A DNA stretch of 64,000 nucleotides from Prinia subflava (Eukaryota > Chordata > Aves > Passeriformes > Cisticolidae): assembly GCF_021018805.1 (NCBI RefSeq), contig NC_086253.1, positions 8,806,735-8,870,734 on the forward strand. The letters are read 5' to 3'. A model generated the notes under the pieces. It had not been told where the DNA came from. It searched no databases and worked only from the letters and a program-made list of their open reading frames with translations. This document shows positions 46,383 through 61,300 of the stretch, piece after piece. The position numbers were made by a program, and so were the translations under genes. Positions within the stretch are counted from its first letter, which is position 1. Each line of letters opens with the position of its first letter.

Positions 46383-49300
46383 CTGTAAAACAAATGATCA
46401 ACATATAAAATATTTCAGAAAGATTACAGTAGGGAAAATAAGTGTACTTAGAGAATAATTATTAATTCATAAAAAGCCCCACAATTCTTAAATTTCACCA
46501 ACACATCATTTAAATAAAAACATTTTGCATCATCTTAAACTAGAGAAATGAAACCGCAAAGTTGAAAACACTTTAAATGATCTGTATTGAAAATGTTTGG
46601 TTTTCCTCAAATTGTCCCATTTTATTTTAGTATGGTTGATCATTAATATCAGTCTTGGCACACAGCAAAGAAATGAACACACAGCAGAACAACCCCCAAA
46701 GTGGTGCTGAAGCGAAGGCTACGTTACCTCTCCATGATTTCTGAGAGCTGCATTCTAGCCAGGTATTGGTTATCCTTGCGAATCTCACGGATGGCTCCTT
46801 TAAGTTCACTTTTATGCCTCTGGATCAGCTGCTTTCTTTCTTGCTCTTTCTTGCTGCCTGCCTGCTTTCTTCCAAACTCTAAGCTGAAATAAGAATGCAT
46901 GTGTGAGCACAGAACACCTTAAACCCACAACATTTTCATATTTATAAGGAGAGGTTTTGTATGAAAACTAATTCAGTATTTTAATTCCTGCATATTATAT
47001 TAGTAAGTTGCAAAATAAGAAGCTGCCCAATGAACACACTGGGAAAACACACACCAGACCTTTTAACTGCACATCATGCCAATGAGCACACTTCAATTCC
47101 CCATAGGCAGCCTGCATTTGAACAGGCTCAGAAAGCTAGACTAGAAGAATGGAAGACATCTGGAGAAAGATGGAACCTCCTCCATACATTTTAAATGTTT
47201 GCAGACCTTCTCATTAGATACATTTTATAGAAGAAGTCTGATCAACTACTTGGAGATAACTGTGGCAGAGCAAAGGTCTCCTCTTCAATTATTAGAATAA
47301 AGTAGACACTTTGTGCCCCTGTAGATAACCAATATGGCTAAATAAATCAGCAGCCAATATAAAGGAGATTTCCCGAATCAGAACACTGTTCTGTTATCTA
47401 CAAAACTAAATTAGTGTTTTTCACCATCCATGTTTTACCATCATGTATCTCATGTACATATGAACTGCTCATTCTTGTTCTTCTGACTTGAGTGCCCGAC
47501 ACAGCATTCAGTAAAGCACCTTACCAGATAATAACCATCTCATCACCTTGAAATTTGTTAATTCACAATTTATTATATGGGCAAGAGTTGACTTTCAATG
47601 CTATTTTTCCTACAAGATACTATTTCCTCTTAAAATTCCTTTCCTTTTTTTTTTCTTTCCCTCCCTACCACACAAGTAGATGGCCCCTAGTGAATTATGC
47701 ACAAAATCTAGCAGAAAAGCAGTTCTGGTTTGGGTCCTGCTTTCCAAATCCATACTAGCTTGCTAAAAATATTAAGGTTTAAGTGCACCTTTCCTTGGCA
47801 TCCACTGGTCTTTACTTACACTTTCACAATTTTAGGAGTATACTGTTTCAATGGCACTGGCTTCTTTTTCTCACAGATCAGTGGGGTATAGTGCTTTACT
47901 TTGTTCTCCAGCTCTTTCAGAGAACTGTGATACCATTCCTGAAAATGCAGAACAAATTACAATTGTAAAAGCATATCAAAACCACCATAAATCAAAAGCT
48001 ATTGTAAACTGAATCAACAGTAATGTTCTCCCCTGTATTTTTTCCTAGGTTAAGTCACAGCTGCTCATTAGGACACTGCTAATACTGATATACTGTAATC
48101 CAAGTTGGGTAATTCTTAAAAGCTTTCGGAAGTCTATTAAAATGGTATCATGAATAATAAGAAAGGTCTGCCTGCTGGTGGTTTCACCTAACAGAGCCAG
48201 AAGCAAGACTAAAAGCAGTTTAACTCAGACTCTTCCTTTCATGGTAATTTTAAGAATGACTGGGGTTTGGGTTTTTCTGATGGGAAAAAAAAAAAAAAGC
48301 TATTTGACTTCATCTAAGTAATGAAACTTTGTTCTCTAGGGACACTTTACAATGCTTTTTTGAGGAGAAGATGATTTTGCTACATTCAGAAGATTAAGGA
48401 TAAAAATTTGACTATCACTGTTAGAAAATAAGCAACTCTCCTAGGCAGGGTACTGACCAGGCATATTTATGTTCATTTTACCTATACAGTTAGAAGTTTT
48501 ACCTCTCCAGTTTGGTACACACATTTATTTTACCAAGGTCTTACAGATTCAATACAGAAGTACAAGAGCAACTAGATGTCCACATTACTCTTATAAATCA
48601 TGTCACTCATGAAATGCTACATTATTATAACCCAAGTGCTGTTCTCTTCACTTAGACAGACATGACACCATATAAAATGGAAAAATACCTTTTCTAAACA
48701 TTCCCTGTTCTTTGTTTTTTCCAAAGGAACATCAAAATGCCTGACCCTTGAAAAAATTAATGCTTACACTTGTTTCTTTGTTTATGCACAGATGAAGATG
48801 GCAGAATTTATTAATAAAACAAACATATTGATTATTTAAATTCTGAGGAATACATACCTGCATTTTTTCAGGATATTCATTAACTGGCACATGTTGTGTA
48901 AGGAGTATTCTCACAGGATGCATTATTTCATGGAATGATGGTAAAGATTCATAGAGAGCTGCACATTTTTTAATAAGGTCAAAACACAGGGCTAGACATG
49001 ATAACCTGTTAATGTACAAAAAATTAACAATTTCACATGCAAAAACTGCAGTGGATTTCCAAATAAAATCAACTGAATTAATTAAATTTGGACTGTTAGT
49101 CGAATCCATTAAGACTGCTTGGCAGAACCAGTTACAACTAGAAATAGCTGTTAATTCAGACTAAAAATTTCACTCTCCTAAGCAAATACCAAAAGAATTC
49201 CATCAGCAACAAATCTTTGTGTCAGTGCACTGAACACAGCAGAACTATCTACTACTCTTTACTTCTAAAGAGCACTGTCACTGACATGATACAATAGATG

Positions 49301-52300
49301 ATCTGGTATTTTTTTTTTTGCTCTTCTGTACTTACATACCTGGTATGATTAATCTCTGTTCTGCTGGCTTCCTTTAATCTAGTCACAATACTCAATGGCA
49401 CATTTTGCTTCTCCCAACTTTTCAGATCCTCCTTATCACACACCAACAGCAATTCTAAATTTTTCCCCACTGGTGTAAATGGATGCACTACAGTATAGCC
49501 TAAAAAACCAAGAACAACAGTCATTAAACAAGATCAACTCTACTCATTTTTTCTGAAGAAAAACAGCCAACTCATTTTACATTTTTAATTGTACTACCTT
49601 TAAAAACACTTCTATCTGTATTAAATTTTTCTAAAATAATGGAAAACACTGGAGCATGGGAACATAGGTCAGTGCTCTAGTCATTCTGCCACAGTCACAG
49701 AATCCAACAGAATCCAAAGGCAGGAATTGGGAGAACTAAGTACTGTCCACTGTAGAAGGTCAGGCTTGAGACTAAGGAACCTGAATATGCCCAAGTCCCT
49801 GTGACCTTAGTCATCTGAGGGTCCTGAGGGAACTGGAAAGATAAAGTTCCTAAACCACTTTCATATTTGAAAAGTTGTAGTTCCCAGAGACTGGGAAAAA
49901 GGGAAAAACAATCCTCATTTTTAAAAAGGGAAAGAGATCCAGGAAACGACAACTTGATCAGCCTCACCTCCATGCCCAGCAAGACTGTGGAGCAGATCCT
50001 CCTGGAAACCACAACAAAACACATGCAAACACAGAGGTGCTCAGTGACCACATGGGTTGTCTAGGCAACATGGCCTCATTAAGGGCAAATGATGTCTGAC
50101 AGATTTGGTGGCCTTTTGTGACAGGATTACAGCATTGACAGGTAAGGAAAGAGCAACTGCTATCATCTACCTGGATTTGTACAAAGCATTTGACACTCCT
50201 GTGCAACACCCTGGTGTCTAAACTGGAGAGGCATGGATTTGACAGGTGTATGGCTCAGCAGGTAGCAATTGTCTGATGGGCAGAGCCACAACTGTGGCCC
50301 ATGGCTCCATGTCCACATGGAGATCAGTTATGAGTAGGGTCTGTCAGGGCGTCTGTCCTGGGACCAGTTACTGAACACCTTGGCTGGGGACACAGACAAT
50401 GGGCAGTGCACCCTCAGCAAGCTTGCAGGTGACACCAGGGTGGGTGGTGTGCTTGCTGCTCTACAGGAAGGGGATGCCATCCAGAAGGACCTGACAGGCT
50501 TCAGAGGTGGGGCCATGTGAACTTCATGAAGTTCAGTAAGACAAACTGCGAGGTCCTGCATCTGAGCTGAGGCAATCCTACCCATGGATACAGACTGGGC
50601 ACTATGAGCGGATTAAGAGCAGCTTTGCAGAGGACTTGGGGTAGTGGTAGATGAAAACCTGAATTCTGAGCTGACAACGTGCCCTTGCAGCCCAGAAAGC
50701 CAAAGCATCCTGGGCTGCAACAAAAGCAGTGTGGGCAGCAGGTTGAGGGAGTGGATTCTTCTCTGTCATGAGATCCAACTCAAAGGAATGTGTTCAGCTC
50801 TGAGGTTCCTGCAGAAGGACACAGACCTGGCTCAAGTGCATCCAGAGGAAGGCCATGAAGACAACAGAGGGCTGGAGCACTTCCCATATGAGGGAGTTTT
50901 CAGAGAAGGCCCTGAGGAGACCTTACAGCAACCTTCCAGTATTTAAATGAGGCCTACAGGAAAGATGGGGAGGAACTCTTTATCAAGCAGTGCAGTGATG
51001 AGGGGTGACAGTTTTAAACTGACAGAGGGTAGATTCATAGTAGATAAAAAGAAGCGGGGTTTTAAAAGCTGAGGGGTTTTAAAACAGGAGGAGCACAGAA
51101 CACAAAATATATATTGGAGCAGGGCATATGGAAAACACTAAAGAATCTCTATGCACAGATCACAAGCTGATCTGTGAAACTACTTATACAGCAACATGAA
51201 AGAAGCATCTGAGGAATTTCATGGCTAAGGGACAAAATAATTTGCATTCTCTGTGCTGGACCTTGGGGGCTTTTTTCCCCTCTTCATTTTCCTTATGTCC
51301 TGGAAGCTTGCCGTGGAATTGACTTCAACACTTTTTCAAACTTTAAGTTCAGATTATTGACATGCTCTACACCCTGTACATGGCTCTTCACTGGCAGGCC
51401 AGAAGACAGTATATTTAAATAAAGGTTTTTAAGGTTTGAGATCCAAAGTTTTAAGACATTATGACACACATAGGCTTATGCAAGATCAGGAACTAAGGTA
51501 TGTGAGTTTTATTATCTGCTTTACTTGTGAGAGGATAGCAGATCTCATTAACAATTCAATTAGCTAAAGCTATCAACCATGACAACTCCTTCCCACTCCC
51601 TCCACCTACAGCTTTTCTTTTTTAAGGTAACAGTTTTTACTCTGACTGTATTTTAGTTTTTTATGAAGCTGCACTCTATATATCTTTCTCATGTGAGAAA
51701 TTTATGGATCAAGATAATAAAATTAAAACATTAAGAGTTTATTTGCTGACTCTACTTACTGTTAAAATTGAACCTGGAGAATTTCTTTGGTGTGACAGTG
51801 CATCAACATTCCAGAGATATGCATGTCTGCTTATTTTAAAATATTCTCTGTTGATAGCTTAACCACCACAACTACCAGCAAAACTTCCACCATGAATATT
51901 TAAAAACACAATTGGATACCTTGGGCATTTCAAAACATCAACACTGACTGGAAAGTTCAGAGAACACTGGACCTCTAATATATCTTTTATGAGCTTTTCT
52001 TCACTGTTAACACAAACCAACAGCACACAAATTTAACTAGTGCAAAATCATTAACAGAAATACAAAGAAGAATTTTGAACAAGGTAACAATTGATCAATA
52101 ATTACCACTAAATATTTTTCAAGTTTCTTATCTAATTTTGCAGAATCCTGTATTTTAACTTTACCAAAACCCTCTGTAGATCAAATATTCCCAAGAGAGT
52201 ACACGAAGGAGAGAAAATACTTCTAGTACTACGTAACCCACCCACTCCATAACCTCTTCCCACCTCCTTCTAAGGGTTCAGCTGTTGGTGTTGTGAGAAT

Positions 52301-55300
52301 CCAGGGCTTAGCTCTGATGCAGCCCAGCTGTGTAACCTTGGCTCACACTCCAGAGGAAACTGCTGAGCTGGGAGAAGCAGAAGGGAGAAGGTCTGTAGAG
52401 CACAGCCACGGCAGACAATAAAGGTGAAACTGCAGTGATGGGTTAGCTGAGAAAAGGCAGCAGTGGCAGCTCAAAAATTCAAAAGGAAAAAAAAAAAAGC
52501 CAGCATGGAAAAGCTAAACAGTCCTGAGGGGAAAGGAAGGGAGCTGCCTGCTGAAGTACTGGAATACTGACAGAAGCTAAACCTTCCTCAGCAGACTGAT
52601 GACTATTTAGAGAACAGACTCTTAAAGATCTTATCAAGAGCGACGAGCATACTAATAATGTGTAGTTAATTAAATCCTAGATATCTTGGGTGTTTATCAA
52701 ATAATTGAATTTTTCACTTGGTAATATCCTGTCTGCAGAGTCTCCTCTTGCATGCTGTGCCCAGACAGAGATATTAACACAGGAATTAGTTACTATACTC
52801 TGACAAAACTCCTCAAAAATAAATTATTGTCACTGAACTGGTCAACAAAAAGAACCCCAGAACCAGAATAGCTTTAAAGACAGAAACTAATAAAAGAAGA
52901 AAAATTGAAGACTGACAAATTAAAAAAAATTGCTAACATAGGGATCACACTGAAAAGATAATTTTGTTACCCCTGTTGTCTGTGCAAATTGTTAAGTTTA
53001 CACACTTATGTCACTAATCCTGCTTGTGGGGATAGCTGCCCCTCTATTACACCACTACAAATCCATGTGAAATAAGGAAAAATACTGGCTTTGTGATATA
53101 TGTCTCATTTAGCTCTCATTTAGGTGATACAGCTCTTAGGTGAAGATGAAGGCTATCTGCAGCATGAGCTGCTGCCTCACTGCACAGTTACAGGGTACTC
53201 ATCAGGAATCCATTAGGAACTCTGAATTTCAGAACACAGTCCACTCACACAGTCTGTTTAGAACAACAACATTGCACAAATACTGCACTGTAGCCAACAT
53301 GAGTTCATTTCCTTTAATAACTTCAGTCCTTTCCTTCCTGCCAACAACACCAGAGGATCTAGTTCATAACAAGATGCCCAAGAATCAAGGTTGTTTTTGG
53401 CTGAACTAGCAGATGATTTTGGCCTTTTGTTCAGAAACAACAAAATCAGTGTGAAATATTTGTATTTGAGAAATGTAAAAGATAAACCCCAATACTAAAA
53501 CAGACTCTAAACTAAATGCTCATTTACTCTAAACAAACTCACCCTGGGCCTGGTTTTTGGGTAGAGAGATGTGAAGTACTCCAAGAAGGAAATTGATGAG
53601 TTCTGGGACAAATCTTCTGGAGAGCGATACATATTCCAGGAACAAACAGCATATAAATAACCCTTTAATAACATCTTGCAATGTTGTAATGCGACACTGA
53701 AAGAAATAAAAAGAACAAAATATCCCTAATTAAAAGTCTATACATCACAAATACAGGATCTCCTCAGAAGATGAATTATTAACTGCATTGTAAACATTTG
53801 AAGTCTATAAAATTAGAGCCTTTGATCTCTGATGAGAACCACACTGGCTTTCCCTGGTCCTCAACTGAAAAGTATCTGCAGAACTAAGTAACAGGTTTAT
53901 CAGAACTCATTTAGCCACTAGGAGGTGCTAAACCACAACAATAAATTCTTCAGAAATGAACCAGTGAAATAGAAGGCTCAGAGCAACTTGGTAGCAACAG
54001 AACAATTAGCTCGAGACTTTTGAAACATATAAACAGGATATTACATAGAAAAATAAGGACATATTTTAACTCAATGCTCTGCATTAGGTACATTTTCAAG
54101 GAAAACAAACACTGCCAATTTTTAAGAAAATAACCTCTCTTAAGTATGAAGAAATGCAATACATGGAAAAGAAACCACTAATGAATGACTTTTCAGTCTG
54201 TTCTATTAGTTCCATATAATTTACCATAGAAGGAATTCTTTTGTGACAGCTTGACAAATTGAAGAGATTATGGTTTCGTGAGTTGGACTATAGCCTGCAA
54301 GGGTGTTTTCCTCTTCACTCTCTCTTCCACTCACTATCTGTGGCTATACCAAACACAAAGCTCCCTTTTCAAGTACATTTTCCACATTAATGTACATTAA
54401 TGCTAACATACATATTTGGAGTCTGAGGAAGAAATCATATATGTGAAGTTTTATACTGAGGTATAACATCACAAACATACCTTAGTAAGGAGCTGACTCA
54501 TGTACATAAAAGCAGGTGTTACAACTGGGTGCCAGAAATCAGAAGTTGGAAACAGTAGAGATACAATTTTCAAATAAATAAGCTGATTGCACATAAAAAA
54601 GAATAAAGCAAAATACAGTTAGGACATTATTCCCAGGATTTTTACTTTATAGTTATGTAACTTTCAAATGAATAACTGTCACACAGTAGTCAAAAATCCT
54701 ACATTACATGTAATTTTGAGAAATCTGGTATGATACAAAACCTATTTACTGAGACAACTGTTTAAGTTAGACAAGAGAAAGGAATATGAGACATTCATTA
54801 TAGGTCTAACGTTGGATTGAGTGAGGCAGCTGAAAGAACAAGAACAACTAAGAAGGAACTCTGGCTCTCAGCCCCATTTCCTCCATGAGAACACCTGATC
54901 TTCAGCTCACTACAGTCACATTCTCTCACACCACAAACACAGGAGCAAGTGGCCACACAGGACCTGTGACACCTTGCAACCAGTCCTCAACACAGACTAT
55001 GTGGTGACCAGAATCCTCAGGCACTGGCACACCAACAAACATTTGCAGCCAAAAGAACTAAGCAGTGATTAGACACACTTTTATTGAAGGGGACTTGAGA
55101 GAGCTACAAGTGACCTATGACATATGGTCAAGACCATATGGAAATTAAACATCAGCTGCAAGGTAATTATGAAAATTATTTAGTTGGGTATTTACACAGT
55201 AAAGCAGGTGGAAGTAAAGTTTTATTGCTTCCTCTCTGTTCCTCTTTGATTGTAAACAGCTACTCTCCTGAAGTGTTTTGGTTAAATACTCTGAATTGCA

Positions 55301-58300
55301 GGCTAAGGTAACAGTAGGCATATGAAAAGCCTACTAAGACAGCTGATCTATGGAATATTCATTTAAAAAAATACTTTGAGAATATAAAGTGATTTAATTC
55401 CACCCTAAAAGATAATAATGGCCTGGAAAAGTCCAGTGATGGGAATGAAAGCCAGAAATGTGACTAATGTTACAAGGGCGACAGTGACAAATTGAAAATA
55501 AAAGTTAAAAGCTCTCTACATGCATTTCCTGCAAAACCCAAAATATCCTGAATAAAGACTCTTCAAAAGAACTCAATATATCTTCCAAGCTGTAAGAACC
55601 AAGCCTTCAGTCTATTTTACTTCAATAGTCTAATTATTCCATTAGGCAGCAGCAATTCATCAAGCTGACAGAAAACAAGTAGCTCCCTCTGAATTAGATT
55701 TATGGTTTGTCTTTGAAACTTTACTAGTTTTAAAAATACTCATTTACCATATGCTCTCTTTTTGAATTCTCCAACAGCCATTTATCTAGATACTGTAAAA
55801 GGAATCTGTTCACATTTAACACAGCAAGTGAAAATGGGGTATCACCAATACAAGGAAAGAAATTCTTTCCAAGTCTAATTTGACCATTATCATATATAAA
55901 GTACTAAGAAATGTTGTATTTTTATATCCATAATAATATTGTCTTGGTTGTTTCTTTTGTTTGGCTGGTTGGGTGGTTTTTGTTTTTTTTAACCTAAGAG
56001 ATACTGCAGAGATATTGCACTTCTATAGAGCACTTTCTGGAACATTTGTACTTAACAAAGAAGTCACAACGTAACTGATAATATCACTTCTTACCAAAGC
56101 TACCTATTTAAGTTTTCATCAGGAAAACAAAGTTCTGCTATGAAGACTGGAGGGACATTTTAACATCTTTTCCCCTCATTAATTCCACAGTCACACTTCT
56201 ATTCAGAAGAACATGTGTGTGTATTGTTTGCTTGTTTCTTAGGGGCGGGGTTCTTTTGTTGTTGGGGGATTTTTGTTACAACTTATCTCCAGAAAAGCAA
56301 TTTAAAATACTGAAAAGCCTAGAAAGTGATAGATGCTAATAGTTCACTACATAATGTCACCTTGCCCTTATTACCACTCTGTACTAATGCAAAGAGATAA
56401 TCCCAGCAATATGCATTTGTTACCGTGTCTAAACCTGGAAATGCTGCACGGCCTTTCACTTCAATTACTTCTCCCAGATCATGTGCAGCGTCTCGAAGGA
56501 TAAACTTGATACTGTCACTGGCTGCCTCAGGAAACATCTGGCAAAGATTGTACAATGGCCTATTAACAAGAGAGTCAGGTTATAATCAAGTTACACCACT
56601 GATGTTAATAAAAAAATTGATTTTTAAACACCCACAGGAAGATTTCTTGTGTTCCATCTACATTGTAACAATAACAAATTGCTTGCAATAAGTGTTTCTT
56701 TTTTATAATACAGTAATTTTGTTTATGGAGACATGTATATTTCATTACGCCTTGTGAGAATCATTGAGTTGTAAGTTTCTAAATCTTAGGTAAAAAATTA
56801 TTTTAAACATTAAAATATACTCCTAAATCATTGGCTAAGGTTATGACATTGCCTTCTGAATCTCCTAAAACTTTAGATATTGCTGCAGTGAAGTATGCTG
56901 GCTTACACTAGACAGCCCACTATTCTAAACACTCTTAGGCAATACTAAACAACATGTAAGGCAGCAATGTGGTTAGCAAAGTTATTACTGCAAACAAGAA
57001 AAAAAACCCCAAACACAAAGTTAGATCAGCTCCTGGCCTATGGTTAGTGCCTACAGGCATATGCAGTCTGGAGCCTGCATCTGTTTGGTCGCCCAGTGTT
57101 TTCAGTGAAATTTGTCTGCATTGATATTAATATATCCCAGTCCTAAAAGACAACCAAAACATATTTACCCTTTGGTACAAACCATGTGTGACAGTATCAG
57201 TGGGTCAGAGCTCTTACTGATGAATGCAACAGAGCAGTAAATGCTAATGCTGCATGTAACAGATTTTTAAAAACTTACTGACTTTAGCATGAAATAAAAA
57301 ACATATGCTGAAAACTACATAAAAATAACTTCTTGAAAAAAAGCTGTCTATTTTGCAAAGTCAAGATAGGAACCACAGACCAATTTTGTTTGGAAGGGAC
57401 CTCTGGAGATGACCTGATGCAGCCCCCTACTCAAAGCATGGCTAACTTCAAAGCCAGATCAGGTTGCTCACAGCTTTATTGGGTTTTGTCCATCTTCACA
57501 GCTTCTATGGGAAACTAATTTTAATGTTCGGTACCTTTTCTGAGAAAATATTTTCTTTAAATCTAATTGCAATTTCCCTTGCTGCAGCCCTTGCCCATTG
57601 ACTCTTGTCCTTTGCTTTATACCTCTGAGACAAACTTGGCTCTCTCCTCACAGCCTAACTGGCTGTCAGGTATTTGAAGACAACAATGCCAAACTGACAA
57701 CTTCCTGCAAAGTGTTTAGTTGGAACTTCCATGTGAGCTTACTAGAACACTTTTAATTCCATTTTCATCTAGCTCCCTGAGTGAATTCACAGAACTAAAA
57801 CTCGTGGAAATAACAGAAACTGCAGTTTAGCTACATCCTTTATCAGCTATCTAAATAACTTCCTACACAGAGGTTTCATGCATATATGGTATTACTTATC
57901 CACTACCCACAAGAAGCATCTTGCAGATCAAAAAATACATTTTAGAGTTTTGAAAATCTCTTGGTACAATTTGTAGATCAAGTAACACAGGAAACAAAGT
58001 CAAAACATAAAGGCTGAGAGTTACCAGCTGCCAACAAGTTCTCCAGGATATCTGAAACAAGCAACAAGCTAAATTATTTACTCTAGGTAGCTTTTCTCTT
58101 TAAACCCTGAAGGAGCAAAAGTCCATAGGATTTAATACTTACAGGACCAGTTTGTCAATTGCTCTGAGCTCTGGTAAATCCAGAGTTGCTAACTCTCCCA
58201 CGTATTCCAAAAGGAAGCCAAACAATTTCTGTAAGAAGCATAATTATTAAGTTAAAATTATTAAGTTTTTCTTCATTGTACATAAACAGTGACACAGACT

Positions 58301-61300
58301 TAGAAAATGAAGGTTATCATGTTAATTCTACTGTTACTGACAACATAGAAGCATGTGTATTTTATACTGCTCCCTGAATACTTACTAAAACTTACTCTGG
58401 AATTAAAACATAATTTAAATTAAACATAAAAAAAAAACATACTTCCAACTTTGCTTTGTTTCCCACTGCAAGGCTTGGATGATTGCATTTCTGTATCCTC
58501 TCCAGTATAATAAGCTGTTGTTCTATTGTTCTTCCAGTCAATAAGGACTTAAATGTCTCGTAGGACTCAGGAACTAGAAAATAAAACCAAAAATTGTTCA
58601 CACAAAAATCTCAAACTTTACATTTTTAATCCAAGTGAATGTGCAACAGATTTCCAATGTGAAAATGCTATTGTTCATACAAAAAGAAACCATCAATGTT
58701 TTAAATAATTACCTTTTAAACACTAATAATCTATTAGCATATATGTAGCACTATTTCTATGAACACAAGTCAGAAAAGAACGTTTTTCAATGCTTAAAAC
58801 TCATCCTCTATTTACCACATATGCTGAGCAGCACAACTGTGTTGACACAAAGCAGAATTAAACCTAAATGCACATTCAACCAAAAATTTACCATAATACA
58901 GTTTGCTTTAATTCACACCTAATTAGCTTTTGTGCAAAGAACATTAAGAAAACTAACAATATGGCCACAAATAGAAAATTATTTTAAAAATCCCCAAAGC
59001 CCAACAACCCTGGCATATATTTAGTTTTTTACTGAAGTCAGCATGCTAGAGAACATCCTAACTAGTTGTGGTTTTTTGAGTTATTTTAATATGACTGCTT
59101 TCTGGTTAAAGCAAATCCTGAAAACAATTCAAAAAGCTTTGTGTAGTAAGTTGTCTTCTTTTGATGGAAACAAAAGCACTTAAGGAAGTTGTTTGAAAGG
59201 TTGTTTAATCTTGCAACAGATACTTTTGTTAGAGAAATCTACACTAGGACAATAGTTAGATGAATTCACTTAATGAATGTGCTTAGATGAATGCACTTAA
59301 TATGAATGAATGCTTTGTGTACTACTTGAAACATGTCTCCTCCTTCCTGCTAGGCATGGACCCAAGATCAGCCAAACTCTGAGTGTCTCTACAATAATGC
59401 AATGTTACATCACAGCTTCAGCTGTGATTCAGCTTCAGAATCCTGGCTCTCCAAGCATCTTCTAACAAAAATGTCAGTCCAAACACCAGAGAAATTGTAA
59501 GCATAGATCATAAAATACTGTTCTGGCTTCTCTTAGGTGAAACAGTAGCAGTTTGGATTGGATAAGCTGGTTGCCTTCAGAAAGGAGCACAGGTATTTTT
59601 ATTTTACTCTCCTATTTTTACCTTAGAATTTTGATGCTGCTCAGAGGCACAGAAACTGCTCAGAGATGAAACAGATCTGGTTCCTACTTATCCAAGCACT
59701 ATTAAATTTGCTCACTAAGAACAGCAATTACTGGCTGCTCTTCCAACAGTAGAAGACAACTGTGAAGCAAAATTTCATGAATGCATGCAAGACCTACAGG
59801 GCAGAGAAACTGACTGGTTGTCACAAACTTCCTGACAACAAGGGATCTCTGGATCAGCCCCTTGCTTACCAGCAAATGTATAGGGAAGCTCTGATTTGGC
59901 AGCTTCTCTCTTTGGATCTAATTTCTCCACATTCTGTGATTCATTTTCATTTGCCTTGTGTTTCTTCTCTTCTTTACTCCCTGCAGCTTCTTCTTCACTC
60001 TCAAGATCAGATTCAAGATCAGAGTGGCTATCTGCAGCATCATCCTCCTCATTTTCAATTGCAGATTCTTCCTGACTTTCTTCTTCATTCTCATTATCTT
60101 CTTCCTCTCCTTCCTCCTCTTCTTCTTCCTCTCCTTCCTCCTCTTCTTTCTCCTCCTCATTTTCAATATTAATTTTTCCATCCTGTCCATAGAGAAAACA
60201 AGCCAGTTAAAACACTGATGAAGTGACAGCACCTCACCACAATCACCATGCAGTGCTATCTTAAATATGCATTAAGAGAATTTGAGCCTTGCTACCCTGA
60301 CCAGGCAGTGAATGCCAGCAGTGCCAGCCAGGAAGGGATATTAGGGAGAGAACACACATATAGATATAAAAAGTAGCGTATTTTCAAGAGGCTGCAAGAA
60401 ACTGGAAGAAGAAGATGTAGTATATGAGGAATAAAAGACATCACATGGAAGGAAAATTAACAGATGATACAAAAAAAGATTCAACATCATCTACAGAAAC
60501 ATTCTTCATATAAAAATGTATTTTTTCTATGTGTTAAAACAGCATGTCAGATAGATTTTTGGTGCCATCCTGATTTTATTAATTATCAGTTTAAATTCAC
60601 ATTCACAGTTGGTATCCTCCCATCAAGGAGAACTGCAGTTCCCTTGTTAATTGTTTTTGTGAGGACAGATTCAGCACACACATGTGCACCACAGTCAAGG
60701 TGACTCATAATATCAGCTTTAAGTTTATGCTGCTCTGCCACCTTAATCAAAGATGTATCAGAAATCTACTCATCTTTAGACTGAAATTTGGTGGGAGCTG
60801 TGTCAATACAGTGAAAATTACAAAAAAAAAACACCACAAAAAACCCCACAGAAACACTAAAGAACCTCCTCTTCAACTCAGCAGGCCAGTGGCAGAGAAG
60901 GCTACTCTAATAGCAGAATATAGTCAGGAGACTTGACACTTGTTAAGACCACACAGAACACAGCATCCAGTTTTGGGCCCTCAAATAAAAGAAAGGTATT
61001 GATAAACTGCAGCAAGTTCAGCAGAAAGCCACCAAGACTACTGGGGGCTGAGGCACCTGCTCTGTGGGGAGAGGCAGACCTGGGCTTATTCAGCCTGGAT
61101 ATTAAAAAAAACTCTTCACAGTAAGGGCAGTCAGTGCACATCTCTCTGAGTAGCCTCCATTCTTGGAGATTTTCCACAGACTGGAGCTGAGTAAAGTGGT
61201 GATTTCATAGTTGATCCTGCTCTGAGCAGGAGGTTGGACTAAATGTCTTCACAGAGTTCACTTGCCAACTGCTTTTCCTAATCTTCTTTACAGACCTCTG

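Larger units (their letters stand above)
54583..58142 (-). other. NOP14: NOP14 introns around the exon at 56424
   Basis: Introns 54583-56423 and 56560-58142. A CR1 fragment lies at 57370. No other element recognised. Confidence 0.7.

Noticed and set aside
59762..60232. Overlapping open frames with poly-Lys/Arg or poly-Phe/Leu products on both strands
   Set aside because: Shadows of the GAA/GAG-rich NOP14 acidic exon in other frames.
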